A stretch of 64,000 nucleotides of DNA from Volvox africanus (lineage: Eukaryota; Chlorophyta; Chlorophyceae; Chlamydomonadales; Volvocaceae), in NCBI GenBank assembly GCA_030268105.1, contig BSDZ01000010.1, forward strand, positions 4,006,001 through 4,070,000. The letters run 5' to 3'. The notes under the pieces are model-generated. The model was given only the letters and a program-made list of their open reading frames with translations, was not told the DNA's origin and did no database searches. Position 1 is the first letter of the stretch, and each line of letters starts with the position of its first letter. Shown piece after piece: positions 21,561 to 30,770 of this stretch. The position numbers were made by a program, and so were the translations under genes.

Positions 21561-24500
21561 CTCCGCAAATGAGCCATGCGGCTGCAACGTGCGAGTGGCT
21601 TCGCCCGCGTTCCCAGTGCCCGTGCCAGACAGCCTTGCAGCCACCATAACCACCATAACCGCAGCCAACGACTCCAGGAGTGCCCGCCAGGCTCCTACCA
21701 GTGTCGGGGCCCTATGGGCTGGGGGAGCGAGTGGAGCGTCGTACTGGTGAGTAGTGCATGGTGCTCGCTAACACCGGGGGGGGGGGGAAAGAGCGGAGAG
21801 TCGTACGTGATGGGCCTCTCATGTCGTACCGCAGCGGTCCCTCCCATCCTGGATGGATGCTGTGTGGGGTTACCGGTTGTGTATTAGACTCCTGGAAACA
21901 AGGGGTCCCCCCTAAGTACGGAAATGTCTGCGCAAATATTTGAACATGTTCATCCCGCTGATGTATTCGCTGAAGGTACAAGCACATCAGCGGTATGAGG
22001 TACGTTACTCGCCGAAACCCATTTTCAACCCAATTTCGAGGCCCGCACTGTCGCCGTCGCTGCCGCCGCCGACTAAACGCCTCGCCTCCTGTGCCGCCAC
22101 ATACACATACACATAACGGACTGCAACCGCGTCACTCCACGCAGGCGCCTCTGCTGGGCCTTATTCGACCATGACGCCAGTCGGGTGTCTCTCTACTTGC
22201 TGCACACACCCGGCGGTCGCCGCCGCTGCCCCGCCGCCGCCACCGCTGCCGCCGCTGCCGTCCCTGCCGCCACCGCCGCTATTGGGAAGGGCGCGATCAT
22301 TTCCGAACGAAGTCCCCAACCCCCTCTGCTTGGGAGCAGCTGGGTGTCCGATCCACGCCCCGGTGACTCCCGCCCCGCCGCCAGCCCGGCGGAAGCCTGT
22401 CTGAGCCTCCCCCCCGCCGTGCCCGCCGCCGCCGCCGCCGGAGGGCTACCGGGCCGGGGTGCTACTGCCGCCGCAGTTGGGCTGGAGGCCGTGGGCGTGG
22501 CTGGGCATTTCGGGAAGTCCGTCTACCCGTGTGAGCTAAAGCAGCAGCATTCAGGGGAAGGGGGGGGGGAGGAGCTTTGGCTGACGTGGAGAATGGAGGT
22601 CGCGGGTCTGGATGACGCCGGCAGCGAAGTCAAGAAAATCATGGTGCCAGGTGCGAGTGTGTGTGTGTGTGTGTCTTATGTTGGAGAGATTGTTTGAAGG
22701 GGGGATTGTGAACGGCGTGTGTACAGCCTGCGTGAAATCTGTATTGCTTTGTACGGCATCAGGTGGGTTTTGGAACGTCTATCCGGAGAGACAGGAAGAA
22801 GGGGGAGGGGGCCGACGTACACGGCAAGAGAGGGAAAGGGGTAGGAGGGAGGGAGGGAAGGAGGGAGGCTGCCCCCCATGCCTGCCCGCGTTCACGGAGT
22901 GTCCTCATCACGACCATTTTGTCCTCGTGACTCATTTAACACCCCGTCCACCTGCACGGTCAGCTAGTCCTCGTTCCTTCAGCACCAGCACCAGCTGGCT
23001 CGTTCCACTCGCCTTCTGCCACCCCCGAGCCATCCCCCCCCTCACCCTCACCCCCCACTGCCGCCAGGCGAGTTATCTCATCTGTTTCGCCCCGGTCATC
23101 GGGGCTGGGGAGTGCAGGGGCTGCTGTCCGCGACAGAACTGGACGAGCTGCTAGGATGCACTCGCCTGCGGGTGGCAGCAACCCTGGTGCACCCGCCCAT
23201 GCCCGCGGAGGAGGTACTGGGAGGTGAGGGCGTGGCACCCGCCTACATGCGCAACAGGGCAGCAGCCCTCGCCCTGGGCGGTAGTGGCAGCGGCAGCGGC
23301 GGGGTAGGTCGTCGAGGCGGTGATGGCGGCGGCGGCGGTGGTGGCATTCACGGCAGCAACAGCAGCAGCAGCAGCAGCCGGGAGGAGGCGGGCCCGCAGC
23401 CGGCGGCGACGGGCTTAGGGTGCAGTGCCCTCAGCAGTATCAGCAGCGGTGACGTGGTTTCGGAGCGTTGCGCATGTCGTACCTCGGATCAGCGACAGCA
23501 GGGTCATCTGGTGTCGTACACGCCGCCGCCCCGCCCCGCGATGGAGCGCATCCGGCCCGTGTCCGACTGTGAGGTGCTGCTGGTGAGCATCTGGGGTCCG
23601 TCGACCGTATAATACTGTGCCTTCTGCAGAAGTTGGATTTGGTGGGATTTAGGAGTTTTGGAACCTGCTGCTAGTCAGGGAGGAGCTGGAGAGCGCTACA
23701 ACCTATCGGACGCTCGGGGGAGGCGAGAAGGTCGGCCGAACTTGGCCTTTCTGTGGCTGAGGGGTGGGGGCGGGGGTCGCAAAAGGTTGTGCGAATACCG
23801 CAACGCTCGTCTATTCTTCCAATCTACCTCCCCTGCCCCCTCACCCGCACCCCCTCAGCCGCACCCCCTCAGCCGCGCTCCTCCTGCCCCGGTCCTCTTC
23901 CACAGGCAAGTTTGAGTCCCCGCATCGTGGTGGTGGACGACTTCCTGCCCGCCTGCCTGTGTGATGCGCTGAGAGCCATATCCGAGCCCCGTCTCATTCG
24001 CAGCCGGGTATCAACTGGTGAGCCGCCAGGGGGCCGCACGTGTGTGGAAGGCGGGAAGGGGAGGCGTTTGGGAGCGCACAGTTTGACGAGTAGGGTCCGG
24101 TTCTTTGGCATCTTCGGCCTTGTCGCTCCGCAGGGACATGCTTCCCCCTACCCGCCAGTGTCCCCCGAGGAGCTTCTCCTGGAGGCGGCTAGAGGGCAGG
24201 CGGGATGGCGGAGCTCACGAAGCAGTACTAGGATGTCTTGAGCCGTTAGGTGGCTTCCCCGCACCTACATGGTGCAGTGGTCCCGGATGCCATGGGACGG
24301 AATGGCTGTCCGGAGGTTGGAGGAGATGATTTCCCTTCCACCCTAGCGCCCGGCTCGCCAACGCCCCCCCCTCCCGCGTCTACAGCGGTATCATTCTCAG
24401 TTATTCGCCTTCCCTAGCCCCCCCCCGCCCGTGCGTCTGCCTCCCTCCCCTCTTTCCCCACCTTGTCAGGGGCGGAGACCCCCAGCCGGGTGAGCCGGTC

Positions 24501-26165
24501 TACCTTCTTCACGGGTGACTCGGCCCGATTGCCGGAGGTGGTTGGTGTGGAGGCCCGCATCCAGCAGCTCTTGGAGCGCCCCGAAGTGACGGGGGGAACC
24601 CAGCCCACCCTGGTCAAGAGCGAGGCGTTGCAGGTGAGCAGGTGGGAGGGAGAGGCTCTGGTCGCGTGGATGTCAGGGGGCCGTTAGGGGCTGACGATGC
24701 ACGAACCCTGAATGCCGCACGCCAGTAATGTCTATAGCTCCGAACGTACGGTTGTGTTGGCTCGGTCAGGTTACGTCGTTTGTGAGTGGGGCGCCACGCC
24801 GTTTGTTTGTCCGTCTCAGCTCGAGCCTCTGCCCGGCCAGGTTGTCAGCTATGACGTGGGCGGCTTCTACAGCGAGCACTACGACAACAAGGCGGGTGGG
24901 GTCATCAGCCGGGCCGCCACAATCATCGTGTATCTGGAGGACACGCCTAAAGGGGGATCCACCTTCTTTCCCAAGTGAGTGCTGTCCGCGAAAAGATGAT
25001 CGTGGAGGACTGGGGAGAGCGATATCCTGTGGAACTGCGTGAGGTTCTAAAGGCTCAGGGTGGACGCTTTGTCGAGTAGACGTATCCAATTTACGAACAT
25101 CAATAAAGCCGTGCGTTTATTGTATTGCTTTACAGGAAGGAAGGGTTATGGCCGCCTGAGGGCTGTGATGATCGTACGCGCGCAACTACTTGGGGGCCCG
25201 GAACACAATCCACTAGGGTGCTAGGGAGAGTCCAAGTGGGGATGGTTTACTCTCTTCATTCCTTGACTGCCTTCGCGGTGTATCTGTGAGGGGAGGCTTG
25301 TGCGCTAGGTGCCAACGTTTTGCGCACTTTCCTCAGGGCATTTAATCTTCATACGAGCCCAGAGTGAAATGGAAAACAATGTTGCCCTTTTCATATTTCG
25401 TGGTTGGACAACGCGAAACAGTAACAATCTCCCGTAACTACTAACAATGACCCGTTATCGCGGCGTCATGTAGACATGCTGCCTCTCACTCCCTCCTGTC
25501 CCCGGGTCCACGTCCCACTCACTACTGCAACGCCCTGGGCTCTCTTCTCCTTCCAGATCCACCGGCCTGCCCTCCCTGGACAAGTTATGTGAAGTTATGC
25601 CCAACTTGAGCGCAATTCCGCAGCTCACGCTACAGCTGCACCAAATGAATGTGCCCCGACCCGGCCTGCGCATCTTCCCGGCAAAGGGTCGTGCTGTAAT
25701 CTTCTGGTGAGTCAGTTAACATGCGGTTTCTCGCCGTACATGAGGGCGAAACGACAAATCGATTCCAAGCTACATATGTACAGGCGGAATCTGCTGCTGC
25801 CAATGCTTCAATGCCATATACGTTCCGCGCCCGCCCACGTGGATGCCTCGTACGTTCGTTGCGATACATGCAAAAAAACTAGCTATCAAGTCATCACTGT
25901 CATGTGCTCAGAGACTGTAGAAATGCATCCACATCCCGCTGTACTGCAAACGCTCTGTGTAGCGCCGCATGCAATTGCCCTCGACGCTTGCCGAGGTCAG
26001 CTTCATACATGCCGGCGGCAATCACAGGCCACCCCCTCCTCTCACCGCAGGTCCTGCTTGGTAGACGGCACTGAGGACATTACATCGCTACACTCCGCTG
26101 AGGCGGTCCGCGCAGGCAGCAAGTGGATTTGCACCCGCTGGTTCAAGGAGCTGTCGCCCATCTAG
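21503..26165 (+). CDS. prolyl 4-hydroxylase (2-oxoglutarate/Fe(II) dioxygenase), N-terminus incomplete
   Basis: Eight exons, all phases closing: 21,503-21,746; 22,145-22,650; 23,068-23,582; 23,906-24,017; 24,470-24,633; 24,820-24,974; 25,557-25,706; 26,051-26,165 (TAG). About 652 residues are visible. The last five exons form a prolyl 4-hydroxylase catalytic domain: PRIVVVDDFLP at its start, then YSEHYDN with the iron ligands of the HxD motif, YLEDTPKGGSTFFP, KGRAVIFW, and DITSLHSAEAVRAGSKW supplying the distal His and the 2-oxoglutarate-binding Lys, ending TRWFKELSPI. Such enzymes hydroxylate prolines in Hyp-rich cell-wall and secreted proteins, in the ER or Golgi. The ~400-residue N-terminal part (VVWDIPLSSGTFFN, RLCWALFDHDASRVSLYLL, poly-Ala and Gly/Ser linkers) is not recognised; such large extensions are unusual for the ~250-300 aa core enzyme. 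The start codon and any signal peptide exon are upstream and unresolved. Confidence 0.85.
22947..23020 (+). repeat. intronic repeat module (copy in the prolyl 4-hydroxylase gene)
   Basis: It contains CACGGTCAGCTAGTCCTCGT followed by TTCAGCACCAGCACCAGCTG, closely matching 51,823-51,896 in a TIMELESS intron and more loosely the module at 21,368-21,410. It lies about 50-95 nt upstream of the splice acceptor at 23,067. Confidence 0.75.
24375..24415 (+). repeat. short intronic repeat (second module)
   Basis: CGTCTACAGCGGTATCATTC followed by TCAGTTATTCGCCTTC is nearly repeated at 52,573-52,610 in TIMELESS intron 4. Both lie in introns, upstream of pyrimidine tracts that lead to splice acceptors. 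Confidence 0.7.
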
Positions 26166-26169
26166 TTAG

Positions 26170-26853
26170 ACACCGCAGACAACTCCTCCCTGACTGGACA
26201 GTTAGGGACTTCTGTCCATACTGTACTATGTAGCTGTTAAATTGTTATTGCCGATGCCGATACAGACGGCAATATAGAATTGCTCCCCAGCCAATGTTTG
26301 CCCACGGGCCCAGTGTGAGCGCGCTAACAGCGCGCCGTACTCTACTATGAAATTAGGATTTCGCGCAAATGTGCCCGCAATGCATGATAATGCAGAAAAA
26401 CAAGTGCAAGATCATTTCATGGTATCGTTGTTTCGATGTCATAAAGACTAGAAAAGGCTTTGTAAAGAAGTCTCCTGTGCTTTTGGTTCCCTGTATTACC
26501 AGACGCCCTTTTCACCCTGCTGCGTGTTTGGCACGCGGCTACACGTCTCACCTTGTGGTCGCCGCCTTCACTGCTCTACCTAAAAGGCTGTCATGATTTG
26601 GCTTTTTCACATCAGACCTCTGGTCCACTCCAGCTGCGCTCTCGCCATACATGATTCCGTTCTGCGCAAGGAACTGCACTGCTGGACCACGTACCAGGAA
26701 ATAAATAGCTGCCGACTGCTGCAACTTCTTTTGCTGCCGATCTTAAGCTGCACTGGGCCCCTTGTTTCACAGGCAAAAGATGGCAACATGTAGTCACACG
26801 TACAGCGTTACATTCGACACTGCACTCGTCGCTTCCCAGCCAATTCGAGTGCT
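26170..26853. other. intergenic between convergent genes
   Basis: The 3' flanks of the hydroxylase gene (plus) and RPL23A (minus). It holds the RPL23A polyadenylation signal and no supported gene. Confidence 0.5.
26808..26812 (-). terminator. TGTAA polyadenylation signal of RPL23A
   Basis: TTACA on the plus strand reads TGTAA on the minus strand, 42 nt past the stop codon of RPL23A, a normal spacing for this signal in volvocine algae. Confidence 0.6.
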
Positions 26854-28020
26854 TTAGATGATGCCGATCTTGTTGGCAACGTCCAGGGCATCGTAGTCGG
26901 CCGTAAGGCAGACGTACGCCTTCTTCTGCCCATCGGGCCTACACGGGCAGCAACAACACATTTAGCGAGAGCCAGGAACTCGATCCAGGGGCAATATCAT
27001 TATTCCTCTGAACCCAAACGGAGCGCGTACCTAATCAGAGTGTTGACCTTCTTGGTCTGAATGTCGTACATACGCTGTACGGCATCCTTAATCTGCTTCT
27101 TGTTGGCCTTAAGGTCAACAATGAAGACCAGAGTATTGTTATCCTCAATCTTCTTCATCGCGGACTCAGTTGTCAGCGGGTACTTGAGGACAGCATACTG
27201 GTCGAGCTTTTGGAGAGAAGGCGTGCTGCATATCCAAACGAGAGGCATATGCGGGAGCAGAATGAACATAGTCTGCTCATGTGGCTTTAAGCTAATGAAC
27301 ATGGTCAACCCCTCGGGGGTAAGACTCTGGGCTAAGGGGCAATGTGTACCCCACCCCTGGGCCTCGGTCTGGGTGCGTAGACAGCCAGAGCCCACACCAA
27401 CCCCCCGATCAGTCCAGCATCCTGGTCGCTGCCAAGCCGCTCCAGCTGTGAACGCCACACAAGTCGTGCCCTGACAGGGCTGCAGATGGAGTGCATTTTG
27501 CCAGCCGGTACAATTAATTGTGAAGTGGACGCTTTTACAAGTGCAACATGCCAGAACTGAACTCCGTACAGCCACGACCCGCCGCCGCACCGCCAATCCA
27601 CATTGCAGCGTTTCCACAGGCACAATAACGCCGTCGCAAGAAAGGTATACAGTAACATTTCTTGTCATAAATATCTTTTGAATCTCACCTGATCCTGGGG
27701 TACTTGCCCTCCCGGGTCCGCTTCAGGGTCTTAGGTCGGTGGAACACGACGGAGTATCGGGGCTTCCGACTCTTCTTAAAGCTGCCCTTCTTAACAGCCT
27801 TGGCAGCCTTGGCGGCCACCGCCTTAGCGTCGCCCTTGCCTGCGCGCAGACGCAGCCAGCGTCAGACTAATTTTTTTCTGGTTCAACAAGACGTAAAGTA
27901 AATCCATAAATATTTTATTAGTTCTGTCTATAAGGAATGAAGCCCAGGAAAAGTTAGTTTCCTACTTAAAAACAGCGCCGCCAAAGTGAACAGAAAAACT
28001 GTCATACCTTTCGGGGCCAT
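26854..28020 (-). CDS. RPL23A: 60S ribosomal protein L23a (uL23)
   Basis: Four exons, phases closing exactly: 28,020-28,008 (13 nt, MAPK plus one base), 27,839-27,689, 27,225-27,031, 26,938-26,854; 444 nt, 147 aa, the usual length for eukaryotic uL23. The N-terminus is Lys/Ala-rich ([20 protein letters not shown]), typical of the eukaryotic extension. Then come [31 protein letters not shown], the signature [34 protein letters not shown], and the C-terminus [13 protein letters not shown]. It binds 25/28S rRNA near the polypeptide exit tunnel and contacts signal recognition particle and nascent-chain factors. Family identity is certain from sequence; splice sites are hand-called but give an uninterrupted canonical protein. 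Confidence 0.96.
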
Positions 28021-28623
28021 TTCAATTACACGGGCTCCTCGAAGGTTGGAAAGAGAGGGTCTGTTGCTGCTCTGCGTCCTTTGCTTGGGGTCGCCGACGG
28101 GGCCGTACTGCAGGAGGCCCGTATAGCAGTTTTGTTCTCTCGCTTGTTTTCATAGTATGTGAATACATTGCATAACATACCTTAACTGGCATCAAAGGTT
28201 GCTTTTTAGAATATGTCGTCTGTCAGGAACAATAGTATTCATCTCTACAAGCTTGGAACCATCCAGCACAACTAATCACAATCCAAACATGATTGACTTA
28301 ATATTACGGGAAGATGAAATGGCATTTACTTAATCTTGGCAGCAGAACTGCCCTCTGGGGCGGGATTTGCCAGGCCCATGGGTCTAAAAGACGTCGACCC
28401 GTTTACATCCGCCAACTGGTAACATCCTTCCCAAGCAAGCTTTAAGTCGCTTGCAAGCGTACCCATGCCTTGGCACAATAATACCCTCTCCAGCCCTACA
28501 CCAATCATAGGTACACGTCCTGTCCTCCTATCTGTGCCCCGCGCATATTTCCACCATTCAAATATGCACTCATTGAGTCGCCTCCTAACTTGCTTGGAAT
28601 GTTATGCTTTCGACCAGAATTTA
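28021..28623. other. intergenic: RPL23A promoter side and 3' flank of the next gene
   Basis: It lies between the RPL23A start codon and the stop of the complex I-like gene, both on the minus strand. A TTACA (minus-strand TGTAA) at about 28,403-28,407 could end the upstream gene's transcript, about 220 nt past its stop. The RPL23A 5' UTR and promoter must be here, but I see no clear TATA box. Confidence 0.45.
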
Positions 28624-30023
28624 TTAAGTCTGCGTCTGTTCCTCCGCCTGCTTTTGCTTGGCTTTCAGATTAACCTTACTGCCCAGGAAATAACCTTCAA
28701 AGTCATGACCTTCCTCCCAAAACGGCTGCCCTAGCATAGACACCGCCAGTGCACCGCTGCCCCCCAGCGCAGCTCCTAGGACCGACGCGAACATGACCGG
28801 CCGAACACGGAAGGGTCGCAGCAACCATAAAGCACTGCCTGCGCCCGCGGCAGCCCCGCTGGCAGCGAAGTTATGCCAAGTGTGCTGTCCTCGAAACTCC
28901 CCTAGGTAATAGGCACCGGCGTAATACAAACCTGCGATGCGGGCGTTATCGAGTATCGGATGTTATTTGTTAATCCTGGTCTTGAACCCCCACCTGCGTG
29001 CATGGCGCAATCTGGGCCCACCGCGGGCACTAACTATCAAAAGAGTAAAGAAAGGCATCACCACAACAACATGATTTGTGCAACACAGTGGCCTATTGTA
29101 ACTGGATGGTCCAGGGCTCGTGTTTGTGACTTGAGAAGGCACGGTCACATCTGCTGCTTCTGAAAAAATCCGCGCCGTAATTAAAGCGAATCACCACATC
29201 ACGCTGTCTGTACGTACCGTACCTGGTAAAAAGATAGACCCATCCCGTACAACCCGTACAACCGCTCTTTCACCTGATACCCCGGCGATGACAGACACCT
29301 CCTGGCCGACACGCAAGAATCCGTATTTCAGCATTTGCGAGTTTCGATATCCGGACTGGAGCGAAGTCGGCAAAACTTTGGATCGTGGGGGAAGGAAGAC
29401 CTCCAGCTCGTGCCTGCGCAGGATGATCAGCAGATGTAGGGCAAATAACTCCTAAGCTGCGCTAACTTCTGACGTCGCGGTCAAAGAATAGGAAGGTGTT
29501 TTTTGGCATGTACGAATTAATCAGAGGCTTCCAGTTGGGGCCGGGGCCCAATTTGTAACAAGCTACACCGGTACCGGTTCGTCCCAGTCTCTGAACCTCT
29601 TTCATCCACGCCCAGTCATGCTCCCTTTCCGGCAATATAAAACCCGGATGCGTGTTACCCTTTTGATATGTTGGCTCCTTATATGGACGCGAAGGGGCCA
29701 CACCTGTTCAGGAATTGCTTCAGAGCACAGACAGCCAGCCCGAAGCCCGTCGCATGAAATGTTTTCCGGTACCAGTCAGGGGCATCGCGCCAGAAAAATA
29801 CATCGTAGAAGGTGTAGTAATCGGGGCCCTGTGCATGGTATACATTCGCATCTGCTAAGGCGCGCACACAAACAATGGGCCACGGTCAGGCCCCTTAATA
29901 CGATTAATGGTAGTTCGGAATAATTCCTGAGTATCATTAAAAGATTTATATAATTACCGTTGTCAGAGATGCTGAAGACGTGCTTGTTTCGCCAGGACTG
30001 GAGGTGACATCGGGAGCAGCCAT
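28624..30023 (-). CDS. Tim17/NDUFA11-like membrane protein, candidate mitochondrial complex I subunit
   Basis: Four exons with closing phases: 30,023-29,958 (MAAPDVTSSPG), 29,828-29,704, 29,413-29,223, 28,931-28,624; 690 nt, 229 aa. Exon 2 reads YYTFYDVFFWRDAPDWYRKT and then a short hydrophobic stretch. Exon 4 has YLGEFRGQHTWHNFAASGAAAGAG, the R-x-x-x-x-x-x-N-x-x-x-x-G-x-x-x-G pattern of the Tim17/Tim22/NDUFA11 superfamily, followed by two further Gly/Ala-rich hydrophobic segments. The C-terminus is charged (KVNLKAKQKQAEEQTQT). In that family NDUFA11 (B14.7) is an inner-membrane subunit of complex I; Tim17/22/23 form the protein import channels. The start W/Y-rich segment plus length fits NDUFA11 best, but exon 3 (LEVFLPPRSKVLP, VSVIAG) has no counterpart I know. 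Assignment is inference from pattern. Confidence 0.55.
29507..29634 (+). repeat. 128-bp repeat, copy 1 (intron of the complex I-like gene)
   Basis: It matches 32,629-32,756 base for base except for about three positions, same orientation. It is in the intron between exons 2 and 3. Read on the minus strand it is open and gives PEREHDWAWMKEVQRLG in both copies. Confidence 0.9.
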
Positions 30024-30308
30024 AGGTGACACTATTCTGTTTTCAAGAGTGTGTGTCTGCTGATTAATGGATACGGATACTCGTTCAAAGCCAATACGCA
30101 CTATCCAGTAACGGCCGCAACCTCGGTTTTGCAAGTTAATCAGCTAAGCCATTACTACCGTTCCTGTAATACTTAATCAAGATACACGGGTGATGTGCTA
30201 ATAAATGTACTCTTGGATCGACACAATTTGGTATTGATGTGCCAAGTGTTCAAGCTCTCAACTCTCAAACACGACCGGTAGTCCGGTAACGCAGACGTTT
30301 CTGTTACA

Positions 30309-30734
30309 ATGGCAGGAACGGTGAAGAGCGGTAAAAACGGTTGCATTCCAGCATATACTAATCGGCGTAGTTATAATAACTACAAAATTTGCGATCTGTT
30401 TCAACCCAAAAATTTCAATCCATATGCCAACGGGACGATCGCAAAACCCGTTTGCCCATCAGTCGTTTACTCGCATGTAGGCGGAAGTCACTCAGCAAAC
30501 CAAGCCCCTGTTAAGTTAATCGTCACCAACACCATCACACAACAAGGACTGCCAGCAAATCCTTGGGTGCTGTCCATAAAAGATGCTCAACTCGGTATAA
30601 CTCAGCCCAGCCATTTCCACAGGACAATTCTATTTAGTTGGGTTGTCAGCACACGGGCAAATCCCTCGGAACCAGTACAACGCTTCCGTACTCTACCTGT
30701 TGGCATTACTTACACAGCGCGTAATGCACAGTGA
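30309..30734 (+). CDS. small unknown protein, single exon (141 aa)
   Basis: Open from ATG 30,309 to TGA 30,732-30,734. It is the only plus-strand frame in the gap between the divergent complex I-like gene (start 30,023) and the convergent CNX1G gene (stop 30,771). The protein begins MAGTVKSGKNGCIPAYTNRR and has YKICDLFQPKNFNPYANG and PSHFHRTILFSWVVST; no signal, membrane segment or known motif is seen. Codon use is less GC-rich than in the neighbours. The polyadenylation signal expected for CNX1G falls inside this frame. It could be a real compact gene or a chance frame. Confidence 0.35.
   Translation: MAGTVKSGKNGCIPAYTNRRSYNNYKICDLFQPKNFNPYANGTIAKPVCPSVVYSHVGGSHSANQAPVKLIVTNTITQQGLPANPWVLSIKDAQLGITQPSHFHRTILFSWVVSTRANPSEPVQRFRTLPVGITYTARNAQ
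30710..30714 (-). terminator. TGTAA polyadenylation signal of CNX1G
   Basis: TTACA on the plus strand is TGTAA on the minus strand, 57 nt past the CNX1G stop codon at 30,771-30,773. Confidence 0.5.
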
Positions 30735-30770
30735 CCGCCCCTCCCAACCCCCGACCGATGATGCACGGCG

